64,000 nucleotides of DNA from positions 2,356,001 through 2,420,000 of the forward strand of contig JAPYXD010000704.1 of the NCBI GenBank assembly GCA_030998225.1, given 5' to 3'. The position numbers were made by a program, and so were the translations under genes. Under the pieces are notes generated by a model. That model was given only the letters and a program-made list of their open reading frames with translations, ran no database searches and was not told the DNA's origin. This stretch comes from Diplolepis rosae. Lineage: Eukaryota > Arthropoda > Insecta > Hymenoptera > Diplolepididae. Shown piece by piece: positions 1-12,363 of this stretch (position 1 is its first letter; every line of letters begins with the position of its first letter).

Positions 1-59
1 TGAATGGCACGTGTTCCATTAAAAAGTGATCGTATAGGAATATATTTAACTAAAGATTT

Positions 60-84
60 GGTCACGCGGTCTGGTTGATCCATC
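60..84 (-). repeat. End fragment of the E-box MITE family
   Basis: A short stretch resembles the right end of the MITE seen intact at 4285-4649: a GTCACG core followed by a GGTTGATCCAT-like segment. The E-box itself has decayed to CACGCG. The rest of the element is not recognisable. Confidence 0.35.
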
Positions 85-1369
85 GTCTCAATAACAATTC
101 TTCGAAGTAAATAAAGCAAATAGTAGAAATTTAAAATGAGATTCGAGAGTAAGAGTTTCAGAGCAGAAAGTGTCTTTCCAGCTTGTATTTTATTCGCGCA
201 CGTGCAATTCGTGCGGGGTCCCCTCGAGGTGGTACCGAATTTTTTGCACTTTGCAGGTACCCAACGCTCGTTTGATATCGCTTGTAGAATCGTCTGCTCG
301 ACGCGGCGTTGGCCTTATAGCGGACATATACCCACACACTTATTCAATCCTCACGTACTAACTTGTGAACGTGTTGGGTGAGTCGCGAAGCGTATACGTT
401 CACGCGCTCGGTTATTCATGAACGTTCACGTACGCACACGCGGGTGGACCTCGACGGGGCGGGAGATGCATAGATAAGAGGATGGAATGAGGTGATGCCG
501 CTCCTCAGTCCTTCTTAAATCTCCATCTCCATCTCCCTCTCCCGATTCTTTTTCCTCTTCACACAATTTCCTATTTTATAAGAAAATAATATTATAATGC
601 TTATTTTGCATTATTTTCTCAAAGAAGTCATCCAGTGTTGAACATTTTTATGTCCAAAAATCAATTTTCAAATAAAATGTCCAAGTTTGCGGATCCTGTG
701 CTATAAATAGACTGCGAGAGCTCAATGTTATGGTAAAGAAAGCGAAAGCACCGTTAGTGATTTATACGAGAACCCAGTAAATATCGATGAGATCTCGCGG
801 ATTCCACCAAAAATTCGTGCAGAACGACCAATAGTTTCCGCGCTTTGTGCATCGACATGCAAGCTCGATCTTATCGGGGATATTAGCAAGCATGTCGACT
901 GGCTAACGTTGCTAACCCAAGGTGTAGGTAGTCACATACGTAACTTGTCGATGCACATACCCATAGGAATGGTTTTAAGGCGAGTCCACCACGAACTCTT
1001 ATCGATCGCGAATCTCTCACGAGAGAGAACTACTGTCCTTCCTCGGGTTAAGAAGATCTGCATCGCGTACTCATATTACTTGTTGCTATCGCATAGATAC
1101 ATCTGGCCAACACTCGTATCTACTACTTAATTCACTATTGTACTCTTGTCTTTTATCTCTACCTCAACTAACATTAATCCAAAACCAACCTTCGACACGC
1201 GATTCTGGAGAAAGTGACTACTTTACTTTTGCCATTATTTAGCTATATTCCATGCCATTCTGTTGCATTTATTCAGGTTTTTCTCCACTTTCATGAATTT
1301 CCTGTTAAGCTGAAAATTAAATCATATTTCTAAACATGTTTTTCCACATAAAAATCATAGGCCATTGGG
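85..1369. other. No gene recognised; GC-richer patch near 180-480
   Basis: I see no conserved protein, splice-consistent exon chain or repeat terminus here. Bases 180-480 and 780-1040 are richer in CpG than the surrounding AT-rich DNA and may be single-copy intergenic or regulatory sequence. The short open frames show no recognisable motif. Confidence 0.4.
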
Positions 1370-1760
1370 TTAAGGCCATGGGCCATGCAGGTCACGTGAC
1401 CAATTCAGTCACTGGCTATCGATTTTTTTCTCTCCATATATAAAATTTTATATGAAAATAAATCGGTCAAAATTTAGGAAATAATAAATAATAGCATACC
1501 TAAGGAATAGGGGAAGGCATAGAGCATCAAAATAAATTTTTTAAAAATATTCTATCAATACCAAGTGAGTGTCTTGAGTTCTGCTGCACTGGTCTATAAC
1601 ACTGTCGATAATATACTCTGTATACTTGTTGAAATTACTTATTTTTATCAAAAATTTGTCATATCATTATGAAGATTCAAGACGTAAAAGACCTGTCTCA
1701 GTAATTTTTGATTTATTTCCCAAAATTTCAAGACGATATTTCATTCTCCGTGGAAATTTA
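1370..1760 (+). mobile_element. E-box MITE, 5' portion of the long subtype
   Basis: It starts with TTAAGGCCATGG followed by a palindromic GTCACGTGAC. The sequence then tracks the intact copy at 54262-54798 through several landmarks, such as a GGGGAAGGCATAG-like stretch, GTTCTGCTGCACT, and a segment ending GTGGAAAT near 1757. The right end is missing, so this is a truncated copy. No coding capacity was seen. Confidence 0.75.
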
Positions 1761-2399
1761 GTACTCTTGGAGAATAGAAAAAGACATTTTAATAGTATAG
1801 TATATACTATATAGTTTAGTATTTTAATAGTACCTTGAGAATTAAAAGAAGAGAACATATAGATAATATCATGCTGAATGAAAAATATTATAATGTTATT
1901 CACAAACACTTAACAGAAACTGGAGATGATGCTAACCATTATTTTCTATGGGAAAAAACCTCAGTTTTACATATATGAAACAAATTCTTACAAAAGAAAT
2001 TTTGCAGAAATGGTCTATACCATATAGTATAAAAAAGAAGGTAATAACAGTATAAACAAAATTACAGATATTAAACATTTCAATAAATATTATAATATGC
2101 TACTGAACTATTTTGCTTCAAAATTAATAATTATTACTGACGAATATTATAAATTATAATTATAATTATAATTATAATTATATTATAAATTCTTAAGTTG
2201 TTATTGATAATTTTAAAATCTAACTTAAGAGCAGAGCATCATGCTCTTGCTCTCATATTATTTTATTTTTGACTAGTTGCAAATTGTTGGTACTAATGTT
2301 TTTATTATTGTCCTTTTATAACCAACATCCTTTGATGACATTATTTTTAAAAATATTTTAATTGTGAATATTTGATGTGATTATGGAGAATCAACAATA
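1761..2399. other. AT-rich, no gene seen
   Basis: Very AT-rich DNA without recognisable genes or element ends. It includes the TATAAT microsatellite listed separately. Confidence 0.4.
2148..2188. repeat. TATAAT-type microsatellite
   Basis: About seven near-perfect copies of a 6-bp AT-only unit lie in tandem. Confidence 0.85.
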
Positions 2400-2588
2400 C
2401 ACTGAGAAAACAGTTTCTTTGATATACGGTCAAAGAAAAAATTTCTTTTAATTAAAGAAAGGTTTGTTAATTTGAAAAAAAATTCTCTGATCCAAAGAAA
2501 TAGATTTGTTCATATTAAAGAAAATTTTTTTGAATCAACAAAACTTTCTCCAATTCAAAGTAACTGTTTCTTTGACCGTATATCAAAT
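2400..2588. mobile_element. CACTG-type fold-back, TTTCTTTGA oligomer family
   Basis: The left end reads CACTGAGAAAACAG. A 20-bp motif around TTTGATATACGGTCAAAG recurs inverted at the right end. The interior is a run of CAAAGAAA/TTTCTTTG-like words in both orientations. The right end lacks a clear CAGTG, so the copy is eroded on that side. Related copies lie at 31805-31990 and 51639-52162. Confidence 0.65.
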
Positions 2589-2940
2589 TGTTATTGTATA
2601 TAGATTACTCCTGAAGATGCTTCCAGAGAGGCATGCGAAAGGTAAAGTTCTTTATTTCTTTTAATAAATTAATTGATTATCAAATAGTCCGAATGATTCT
2701 TTTAATATTGAGAATTTTCACCTGTTTCCCAATGTTAACTCTCTTTATAATTTGACCTCAGTAGTAAAATATTGATTATTGATTTATCAATAATTCTGAA
2801 TATAAAAAATATATTTATTTATTCATTTCTACATGAATAGAGATATTAAAAATAATTAATCTTGCTGACAAAGGTGATTGGAGCTTTCCAAGTGATCTGA
2901 AACAAAAAATTCATAGAGATTATTCATCTGTATAAGTTTT

Positions 2941-3097
2941 GCTATCACCTTTACCCCAATTATTAATTTATATTATAAATTAACAAAATGGCGGAGTTTT
3001 TTGCTAAAGTGTTAAAAAAAGTTTTCTTACGCCATAATTGAGGCGAAAATATAAGTTCAAATGAAAATTTTACCATAATTGAGGTACAGGTGATAGC
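2941..3097. mobile_element. Small fold-back MITE (157 bp)
   Basis: GCTATCACCTTTACCCCAAT at the left is matched, with a few changes, by the inverted sequence ATTGAGGTACAGGTGATAGC at the right. No coding sequence is present. Confidence 0.65.
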
Positions 3098-4284
3098 TTT
3101 GTATGTGCAGAATATGCTCCTAAAGTTTTAACTCGATAGTCAAGCCGTTTTTGAGAAATCACCTGCACAAGGTGCAAAAATTTTGTTTTGAAAAAAAACG
3201 CATCTAAATTTACTTCAGACGAAATTTCTGAAAAATTTAATTTTTAATTTCATAAACAAAAAACTGGTCTGTTTTGGTTCAAGTTTGACTATTTCTAAAA
3301 TACTTGATCACCGTTTCCTGGATTTTTAACTTTTCAGGGCGGAGTTTAATTAGTGCGAAAGATACATTCATTTGATTATTATTATATATAATTTATTCTT
3401 TCTAGACTATTTTTTAGACTTGAGGAGTTCCCGTCAAGAAAAGGGAAATTAACAAATGGATAACTTTTAAAATGACATAAGTCTGCCACAAAAATTTGTT
3501 TTAAATCTGTATACTGAGGCAGACTTTCTCTCGTTCTTCAATTACTGTCTGGAGGATTTGAAGAAATTTGAAATCATAGTAGTTCGATTTTAAGCAAATT
3601 TTTTTTTAATATTGATGTAGGGAAGCCAAAAATGGACGGCAGCAAAGAAAAGGGGACAGTGTGCGCGGTTTTTAATGTAAGGGAGAAAGCAGTGACCTTA
3701 TCTTTCACATGGTGATATCAGTAGCCACATCGTCTGGGGTTGGATTTCTTCTCTTTCTGCATATTTTTTTTTTCTCTTTCCTTTTCACTTTCTCTCTTTT
3801 GCACCTCTTCAACTCATCTTGACTATCTCAATCACGTGACTACTTTGTAGATCATCTACAAATGCATGGTGTAGTTGTTGAATTGATCTTGAATGACGTT
3901 TGAATCTCACATGAAGATTTTATATCGGTGCATCTATGCATCCTGTCTTTAAACAACTGTGGCTTTTGTCTCTTTCACGTCTGTGTGTGTGTGTGTATGC
4001 CCACGTGCTTCTCAAATAGGAAGAGTATAGAAGAAGTTTATCTGTTGCAAAAATCGTCTGCCACGTCTAGTTTACTTTTGTGTTTATTTTTTACCAGATA
4101 CTGTGCTTTTAGTTTGACACTTTATTATTGATTTTTGTTTTTGTTTCATCTATTATAATTTGCAAAGCTTATTTTGTTTTACATTATGTTTACTTTTTGA
4201 AAATAAATTGAAGTAGGATGATCAGTCAGAATTTCAAGAATTATCATAATAAATTTGCATGTTTAAGACGATTCTTTTTTTTTC
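3098..4284. other. No gene recognised
   Basis: Mixed AT-rich DNA with a pyrimidine-rich run near 3750-3810 and a short GT run near 3983. No conserved protein or element end was found. Confidence 0.4.
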
Positions 4285-4649
4285 TTGAGGCCATGGATCA
4301 ACGAGATCACGTGACCAAATTCCTGTAAAATTTCGTCTAAGATAACTTATTTATTTTACAAAATATATTCCTGAAAATTTGGAAGATACTACAGAAAACG
4401 ATAAAGAACGTCTGTTAACTTGGTTTGAGTAAAAATTTTGAAAAAATTTACAGTTAACTGTAATTGTTGATAAGTTTTTGATTTTTTTTCCAAAATTTTT
4501 ACTAGAAAGGAGTTAACAGACGTGCTTTATTGTCTTTTGTTACGTTTCCTAAATTTTCAGAATGATACTTTGTAAATTAAAAAAGTTATCTTACATGAAC
4601 GAATAAATGTATAATTTAGTCACGTGGACCGATTGATCCATGGACTTAA
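4285..4649. mobile_element. E-box MITE, short subtype, both ends present
   Basis: The left end is GAGGCCATGGATCAACGAG followed by ATCACGTGAC. The right end is an inverted TCACGTGGACCGATTGATCC followed by ATGG. The interior has paired inverted segments, including GTCTGTTAACT at the left and AGTTAACAGACG at the right, so most of the element is a long imperfect palindrome. It is the best reference copy of the short subtype here. Confidence 0.8.
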
Positions 4650-5883
4650 TCACGAAATATATTAAATAAAATTCTGTAGCAGTCCTGTTAGACCAATTTT
4701 TTGGACTTAACACTTGATGAAAATTCATCATAAATATTGTAACGGAATAAAGCAGCTTGCTCAATATGCGAGGAGAATAAACGTTGACACAATTTCATCA
4801 AATCGAAATTGACTGAGAAACTCGAGCGTGGAATCTCTCTGTTTACACATCTGATCCTGCACGTGGATCCGGGACGTGCTATTCTCGCGCTCTTAATATT
4901 ACTTATTTCAATCATAATCTATATCGAGCCGCGCATATCAGAAGAATTTCTAATCGGGAATCTTCTCTCCTAGAAAAGAGGTGAAGAAACGAAACAAGTA
5001 TTGTATCGACTGCGACTGGCGACTTCAATACGGGGATAAGCTCGCAACCGTGTGCGTTATGTGCACTGAGATGCAATATGCACGTGATCGAGGTTTGATA
5101 ATAAAGGAAACCTTATGCAGGCAAAGCAAGTGTGTGTTTATGCGAACGAGGGTCGAGTGAAGGAGAGAGCGGTGGAGCGGAGGATCGGAAAGAGTTCTTG
5201 TAGTCGGTAAGGGGGGAAGGGTAGAGACCATTATCGGCGAACTACGCTCAAGCAAGAGAAGAAGAGTGCTTGCAAGAAGAATGCTCACAATGCTGTAATT
5301 TCAGTGTTTGATCTTCCCATCTTCATAGGGGTGTCCCGGTGGTATTATATGGAGTGCGGGGCTCAAGAAGAAATAGTGGGTGGTGGTAGAGGAATTGGTG
5401 GGGCGAGAGGAAACAGTACGGTTTTATTTTACCCGCATTATTATTCCGTTGGAGATCGCGCGCTGATCCGTTTGCCAAGGCAAACTCTTCGCCGCGCTTA
5501 TTTATGGATGGATTCCCTTTTAACTTTCGGAAGACCTCTCGCCGCTTTTGTCCAAGCGCGCTTGTGCTTTTGAACTGCTTTGGGCTTGTGCTGCGCACGC
5601 CGACGCTTACTCATCTTGGACTCTGTGCACTTATATACTTAAGGACAATTGTTATGGGATAGAGTCTCGATTGAGCATGTTCTCCCTATTTTTCATACTT
5701 AAAGCTTTCATTAACCTCTCGGATAGATATTATCAGTATTGACTAGTAGTTTGTCAATGGATCTTTTTATATACAATTCATAATTAATAATTACTCTTTA
5801 AGTAAAATCTTTTTTATAAAAACTCTTCATTTCTATATGAATCTATAACGTTCTTTAAATATGCCTAAGAAACTCATAATCCT
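4650..5883. other. No gene recognised; GC-richer 4800-5640
   Basis: Overlapping open frames on both strands at 5025-5600 have no recognisable domain and are probably fortuitous. The patch is CpG-richer than its surroundings and carries no repeat termini, so it may be single-copy sequence. Confidence 0.35.
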
Positions 5884-6537
5884 ACACTGATAGAAAGGAA
5901 TGGCTGTTACAACCATATTTATGATTAATTTAATCTTACTTCATTGCTGGCATAGATACAGCAACCCAGGTGGCAATTTACGATGAGCTCAGTGCTGTCC
6001 CAGTACAGATTGCTGTAATCCCAGTACTCGGCGTCTGTACGGCGCCAGCACTGGGCCAATACTGGCACGTAATGCTCGGTTGTACTGCGTGTGCGGTACT
6101 GGAGACCAGTACTGATTCTGTACTGTCAAACCACTGGCATACTAAAATCATTTTTGTACCACCGGCTTAGTACTGCTTCGATCGAGGAGCCAACCTTTCG
6201 CCAGTACTGGGTCAATTGTCGATTATATGTACTGGACCAGTATTACGCCGGTGGTGAACTCCGGCGGAATACAGATATTTCCACATGGGAATATGAAGTG
6301 TGTATTTTTACCATCCGATTCTAGTTGAATAAATATGAAAAAATAAACCATATTATTGGTTGCTATAGCAATATTTATTGTTCGCCTTCCTATATTATAT
6401 TTCTAATTTGACCAGTTCCACTTACAATATTTCGATTGCTGTGTTTAACATGCTGCATTCTTCGGAGAGACATATTATATTATAAATTCCCAAATTACAA
6501 CCGAATGGCTAAAACTCCCGAACTATTTCTATCAGTG
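5884..6537. mobile_element. CACTG-type element, CCAGTACTGG oligomer family
   Basis: The ends are CACTGATAGAAA and TTTCTATCAGTG, an exact 12-bp inverted repeat, flanked on both sides by TA. The body (about 5980-6250) contains many CAGTACTGG or CCAGTACTG words, plus variants such as CCAGCACTGG, in both orientations. The element is 654 bp long. No transposase is visible, so it is non-autonomous. Confidence 0.8.
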
Positions 6538-6605
6538 TAATTTTATTGATATTATAACGTTAGATTTATAAATTATAATATTCATGTCCTCTATTATTTA
6601 TCTTG

Positions 6606-8712
6606 CACTGAAAAAAAATATTGTGATAGCAGCAAAACAATTTTGTTGATCAGGTTTTGTTGATTTTACAAAAATTTGGTTATCGTTACGAAAGACAATA
6701 GTTTATGTAACAAAAAAATTTATTTCGTTTGAACAAAAAATTTGGTTAAACCCATTTTGTTAACTCTACCAACAAATTTTGTTGCCCGTACCAAACACGG
6801 CCGCGCATGCGCTTTCTTTTTCTTCACGAACAAGAACGTTTGACGCCTTGACGAATCCTCGACAAATCTGGATTGTTCGATCAACTCGATAGAGATATCC
6901 ACGTCTTCTTCCGTTCAATTTTCATACTGAAGTAAAATTAATACAAAAATTGATATCAGTGTAAAGTTTTATTAAAAAGAAATGGCTGATTCTATAACAC
7001 AGCAGCTGTTGGAACATTGGGGATTGCAATGTCTAGTGAAAACTTTCCAAGGTAAGTGATGAGAACCTGCTATTTCATTTATTTGCAAAATGTATAAATT
7101 GGAAAAATGTCGGTATTAATGTCGTAGAAAGCCGAGTTACATTTTATTGAAATATGTAGTATACTTTGCAGGATAAAATGGGTTAAATTATTAATAGCGG
7201 TTTTTAAGGTTAGATTTCTATAAGAACGTGGCGCATTGGTGCCAGTTTTATTCTTTGCATTTCTCAAGGTTGAGATTTAGATATTTCAAATTTTAATTGG
7301 TATAATGATCATTTTATGCAATTTCAATCGTAAAAATAGTAACTTTGAGCGATGGTGATAGTTTTATAATCTTATCCTGAAATTAATTTGTCTTTTGTTA
7401 AATCTTTTTTCGAAGTAAAATGTTGAATTTTCGTGTTTTTAGTTAAAGGAATCGATATAGAAGCACTCACATCTCTTAGGCCAGGAAGTCATATCGTAAA
7501 TAAGCTTATGGAAAATGAATTGCTAGGCCAGATTTTTCAGCAAAGTTATTTAATTTAATGGAAACAGATTTAAAAGATGAAGAATGCAAATCTGTATTTG
7601 AAAGTTTGCTACACCCAAGCATAGAAGCGGGTAAGTAACAAGAAAATTATCTTTTAGGATCCTTAGATATACAAAAAAATATTTAACGTATGATTTTTAT
7701 CGGTTTCCAGATGTACGAGACCTTACGATTTTAACACTAATTGCTGTCCTATCTCCGCCAGCATGTCGAATTAGAGTTTCGAAAACTAAAATTTGGAAAC
7801 CGTCAATTCCAGAATCCTCTAAAGGATTTATTCTTCACGTGAAAGTAAGCATTTTTTGGATATGTATTAATACTACGCAATTGTAAAAATGTATTGCATT
7901 AAGACATCGTGTATTCTACAGGATGTAAACAGAGATTCGTTTGTAGTTTGGAGTTAATATGCGTCAAATACAGAATTTTTAAACGCTCTATCAAATAAAT
8001 TTTCTTTTTCATTGAATATATTGTATGTTCTTATTTTCTACCTTTAACATAGAATAATAAATAATTATAAGTGCTTCATTTCAATAACATCAAATTCCTT
8101 AACTTACTTTTGTAAATATAATAAAATATTTTCAATATGTGAGAAAAGTTAAAGGAAATAAATGCATTGATTCAATGTAATCCATGCATATGCATATAAT
8201 TGGAGGAAAAGTCTTGTTTCAATTCATCACAATTTATATAATCACAAAGTATTCTCAAATTTACTTGTGATTTATATTTAAAGGAGACTTTTCCTCAAAT
8301 TAAACATTTTATTGAATTAATTTGTTCTTCTCAGTTATCATTTTCTCGCATAAATAACATATTTCATTGTATATACAAAATATATTTTCCGATCAATAAA
8401 ACGATCATTAATTTAAAAAAATAATTTTATTAACTGAATAAAACTATTTGTTTAAATCTACAAAATTTTTGTTTATTCTACCAAAAAGTGTTCTTGAGCC
8501 TACAAAATGTTTTGTTCCGCTTGCTAAAAAAATTTCTTGAACCCACAAAACGTTTTGTTTTGTCTACAAAAAACATTTGTTGTGACAACCAAACGGTTCA
8601 ACATAAAAATTTGGTTGACTCTACAAAACCGCTTTGTTGCTTCTATAGCAACCAAAAAATTTGGTTGGGACAACCAAACGTTTTTTTGGCCAACCAAACA
8701 TTTTTCTCAGTG
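6606..8712 (+). mobile_element. CACTG-type element carrying a spliced gene (copy S1)
   Basis: The left end is CACTGAAAAAAAA and the right end is TTTTTCTCAGTG, flanked on both sides by the dinucleotide TG (6604-6605 and 8713-8714). Each terminal region holds an array of a semi-palindromic word of the type CAACAAAATTTGGTTG, spaced by variable 4-8 nt (left 6630-6795, right 8455-8705). Between the arrays lies a multi-exon gene (6982-7957). CACTG ends, a 2-bp duplication and subterminal oligomer arrays fit the CACTA/EnSpm superfamily. No transposase is seen. Copies S2 and S3 lie at 33.9-35.1 and 35.3-36.6 kb. Confidence 0.75.
6982..7957 (+). CDS. Element-borne multi-exon gene with SAM-like N-terminus, probably frameshifted
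   Basis: Function unknown. The start (ATG 6982) is chosen because the same 70-nt first exon recurs at 34851-34782 and 35980-36049, each followed by GTAAGT or GTAAAT. The proposed exons are 6982-7051, 7443-7630, 7711-7844 and 7922-7957, all with GT donors and pyrimidine-rich AG acceptors. Exons 1 and 2 join in phase 1. The first ~45 residues contain LLEHWGLQCLVKTFQ and then KGIDIEALTSL. This spacing of Trp, Leu, Phe and Ile resembles a SAM (sterile alpha motif) fold; that is my inference. The frame of exon 2 stops at 7556, while an overlapping frame continues with the residues NLMETDLKDE to a donor at 7631, so a small indel is likely. Exons 3 and 4 read on without stops to a TAA at 7957. An AATAAA follows near 7988. 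It could be a truncated relic of a longer protein. Confidence 0.6.
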
Positions 8713-10439
8713 TGTAGTTAAATGCACTGATACACGTTTTAAAATAAAGAAACCGCACGTTGATATTAATTTGGATATTGATTATATTGAGATCAACCTA
8801 GCAACGGAAATTTAGTTCAGATTAATAAATTTTTCAGAAAATATTTCCCAGGATAAGAGGCTGAACTGACTCATATTCTAGATTCAAATTGAATTTGCAA
8901 TCAGTAGTCAATATTTCTTCATTATCTTGAGGAAAATAAGACTTGTGTAAGATTCATTATTAATCAGTTACTGTTGCTTTATAGTTATCCATCAGATGAA
9001 GGAATTTGAAAACATAAAGCGTAGGCATATTGCTGTGAGTTCTTCTTTGGATATGCTTTTCGAATTTCGAAGTTAATTGATCGTGCGAGAGCACTATGTG
9101 GGATCAAGGATGTCATTAAGAATGACCTTGATATCGAATCGGTGATATCGAGATACAAGCTCGGTACAACGTCCGTTTTATCGATTCCTTTTGCTGCTTG
9201 TTCAACCGATGGAAACTTTCCTCTCGATGCTCATTACCGTACTATCTTCACCCAACAGACTATCACTGATATTTTATTCGCGGTATCCGCGATTTCTTGT
9301 TTTTGCTATAAAAATTTTAATATAACCGATTACAATCAATCATAAGAATCAAAATGCCCCCGTGAACTCGCTTATTCAATCACATCCAATATTTCACCTG
9401 CAACAGAAAATCTAGTTTCTTTTTCATATATTTTGTGGAAATAAGAGGAGGGTTTTCTAGTGATTTTATATAGTCAGATGATAATTTCTCTCATATAAAT
9501 CTAACTCGATAATTTTTCTATAGAATCCACAGCATTAAAATTCATAGCGACATAATCGAGCGCCAACAGAATACAGTCTTTAATAAGGATCAGATCGCGA
9601 CTTGAAGATAGGACGAGCAGACATTGCAAAAGTGACAGAGACGAAGCGTGTCGATCGCCGTGCACAGACAGTCAGAGATTTTTCCTAAATCCTTACCCGA
9701 TAGTCAAAACATACTATAATGGTTGATCGATATTGTCTGTTTTCCAACGAACGATCGAACGCCCGGACGGAGGAGATTGCATTGTTGTCTTGTCCCAGAG
9801 ATCACAGCGAGGGTATCGGCCTTCGTGGTATCTGCCCAAGAGACTGAGAGGAAGGGTACAGACGAAAGATTTTACTCCTTTGGGGCTGCGGGGGAGGAGG
9901 CAGTGAAGATGCTGTCTGTCAACACTTGTCAATGATGGTTGCACTTATCTAACGTAGTTGAGTAGACACGATTCCGTGCTTTAAAGACACTTAGAAAACA
10001 GTTACTAACACCAATTCGTGTTGAAAAACACTTTATCGTTATCACCGATATGTACCGGGCCTCAGTCCGTTCGATAGTTTTTTAAGAAAATATCTTCTCA
10101 GTGACGAGACCGATGATTGCTTATCAAAGTTTTATGCAGAGGCCGACAGGATAACTGCGTGTCAGATGATCAAAGTGCCCTTGTCAAGCGAAATCAATGC
10201 ACTTTGCTTGCATTCAATTAATTTAATCAAATCGATTGTTTTCTTCTTAAAAAATAACCAACGACAGTAAACATGTCGATATATTTTGATACTTTGTTTC
10301 AGTTAATAGATGATTAATTTTTCGTTTAAGGTAAGTCACGTGACCAATTGAAAGTATTCTAAATTTATATATATTATTTTCATCAAAATAATAACTTTTA
10401 TTTACAAACGCATGTAAAACCTTCGTTTGGGCACCATTT
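8713..10439. other. No gene recognised
   Basis: Mostly AT-rich, with a GC-richer part at 9540-9960 that has open frames on both strands but no motif I recognise. A lone GTCACGTGACCAATTG near 10336 resembles an E-box MITE end. Confidence 0.35.
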
Positions 10440-10545
10440 ACAGACATAAAAAATGGCCGATTCTGCACTGTGAGAAAAATCCCCATCATTGATGAACAAA
10501 ATGCTTTCACCAGTTAGCAAAGAATTCTGGCCATCGGTTTGGTGG
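10440..10545. repeat. Dispersed repeat shared with 55780-55860
   Basis: A core of the form CTTTCACCAGTTAGCAAAG, then ATTCTGGCCATCGGT and TGGTGG, is matched with a few substitutions near 55808. I cannot assign a family. Confidence 0.55.
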
Positions 10546-10602
10546 CAACCTAGCGTCATAAATGATTATTATGTTCACAAATATTTTTCCCGTGTTGCAC
10601 AC

Positions 10603-10687
10603 AACTTTTTTCTACTAGGGGGCCGAAAAATGGATTTGTTTGCCCTAAAGGGGACAGGAAAGTTCACTTTATGACCCGCTAGTAGAA
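10603..10687. mobile_element. Hairpin element with CTACTAGCGGGTCA arms
   Basis: TTTTTCTACTAGGGGGCC at the left is inverted at the right as GACCCGCTAGTAGAA. Better-preserved copies lie at 30112-30198 and 51983-52070. It abuts the 11-mer AATAGTATATT at 10686-10696. Confidence 0.65.
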
Positions 10688-10696
10688 TAGTATATT

Positions 10697-10800
10697 GTGC
10701 AACTAGGAAAAAAAATATTTATTTCGCGAGTGTAAATTTTGATGCCTGAGTAAAGCGAGGGTAACAACCACACGAGTAAAATAAATGTTTTTTCCGTGTA
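10697..10800. mobile_element. Hairpin element with GTGCAACTAGG arms
   Basis: The left arm TGTGCAACTAGG, then an A-run and ATTTATTTCGCGAG, is mirrored by CGAGTAAAATAAATG and TTTTTTCCGTG at the right. The middle carries GAGTAAAGCGAGG. Copies lie at 30775-30885, 32008-32062 and 51869-51981. Confidence 0.6.
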
Positions 10801-10885
10801 TCCGTGTTTTTCGAATAAAAATATTATAACGTGACATGCTTGAAAATATATCTGTTATTTTATTGATCCAAAATTTACAGAATTT

Positions 10886-12265
10886 TCATTTATTTCTTGT
10901 TGTTTTGGCATAGGGTCAGTTTTTTTTTATTTTCCTTATTTGAAAATTATTATTCCCAAAAGTGGCCGAAATATTTGCCTTCCTTTTTACGTTTTTTTTG
11001 GGGGTTTTCCAGAAGTAATTGCCGATTTTCTCATACAAATTAAACACATTTTTTTAAATACAAGGAATTAGCTTTAATCAATAATATATTTTCCATTTTG
11101 TTCAATGGCCTTTTGCCATCTTTCTGGTAACTTCATGATTCCACGCTCATAGAACTTCTGGTCTTTATTGGCAAAAAACTGAACCAAGTGCGATTTCACA
11201 GCTTCATCATCATTGAAAGTTTTACCATTCAAAGAGTTCTGCAAAGATCGAAGTAAATAGTAATCTGATGGTGCAAGGTCAGGGCTATATGGTGGATGTA
11301 ACATCACTTCCCAACCAAGCCTTAATAATTTTTGGCAAGTGGCCAAAGATGTGTGGTGTAGCATTGTCATGGTGAAAAAATATACCTTTACGATTCACCA
11401 ATTCTAGGCGTTTTTCTTTTTTAACCGTTACGTTCAATTTGTTCAGATGACAACAGTAGACATCCGAAAACGTTTGGTTTCTTGGAAACCTTTGACTACG
11501 ACCGTTTTCGAACGACGTTATTCTAAACAATCCATTTTTCATCACCAGTGATAATTCGTTTAAAAAAAGGATCGAATTCATTGCGTTTAAGATGCAAATC
11601 ACAAGCGTTAATGCGTTTTGTTAAATGTATTTCTTTCAATTCATGTGGAATCAAAATACCAAGTTTTTTAACGAGTCCAAGACGTGTTGTATATGACGGT
11701 CGATTGTTGATTTTGGTATTTTTAACATTTCTTCTATTTCTTGCACAGTTACATGACGATCCAATTCGAATATGGTTTTGATTTGGTCATTAACTTCATT
11801 TGGCCGACCTGGACGTTGCTGATCTTTGATTGGAAAATCCTCAGAACGAAATTTATCAAACCAATTTCGACACTGTCTGTCTTTTAAGGCTTCCTCGCCA
11901 TACACATCAGGTAATTTTTTAGCAGCCTGTTCTGCGTTCTTTCCTTCACGGAAATAAAAATGCAAAATATGACGAAAATGCTCGTTTTTAACTACATCTT
12001 AAAGTTGATGCCGTACTAACAACTGTTAACAAAATTACGCGCAACTTGTTTGTAAAGCAAGCTAAGAGTGACAGCTAACAAATTCCAGAAGGAAAAAATC
12101 ATGACATTAAAAGAAGCCATTCAAAAAGATGGTGAAAGACATCTATATGTGAAATCGGCAATTACCATACTTCTGGGACAATCCAATATATCTACCAATA
12201 ATAATTTTTAAATGAAGAAATTAGAAAGAAACTGACCCTATGCCAAAACAAAAAGAAATGAATAC
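10886..12265. mobile_element. Inverted Penelope-type ends flanking a mariner
   Basis: TTTTGGCATAGGGTCAGTTT near 10905 is inverted near 12230 as AAACTGACCCTATGCCAAAA, with partial similarity continuing inward for about 100 bp. The same terminus, as TTGGCATGGGGTCAG, bounds the palindrome at 12278-13109 and the fragment at 27895. A degenerate hammerhead-like GGCCGAAATATTTGCC lies near 10963. The mariner relic occupies the middle. The order of events is inferred. Confidence 0.5.
11011..12177 (-). pseudogene. Degenerate mariner (DD34D) transposase with inner TIR
   Basis: On the minus strand the N-terminal helix-turn-helix region (FYFREGKNAEQAAKKL, then DRQCRNWFDKFRSEDF and RPGRP) reads from about 11990 to 11651. 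After frameshifts the catalytic blocks follow: ITGDEKW near 11545, HHDNATPH near 11375 and PYSPDLAPSDYY near 11290. The C-terminus has FYERGIMKLPERWQK. All three catalytic Asp are visible, but the frame is broken at least twice and part of the centre is missing, so no intact protein is possible. AAGTAATTGCCGATTTT near 11013 and its inverted partner near 12151-12165 look like inner parts of mariner TIRs. The outer TIR bases (normally GGTTGGC-like) have been replaced by Penelope-type sequence. Confidence 0.85.
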
Positions 12266-12363
12266 AAAAAATATGTTTGTAATAGTTAATTTGGCATGGG
12301 GTCAGTTTTGATACGGATTTATTTTTTTAAGTGATAGAACACATAAAAAATACAAAAGGCAAA

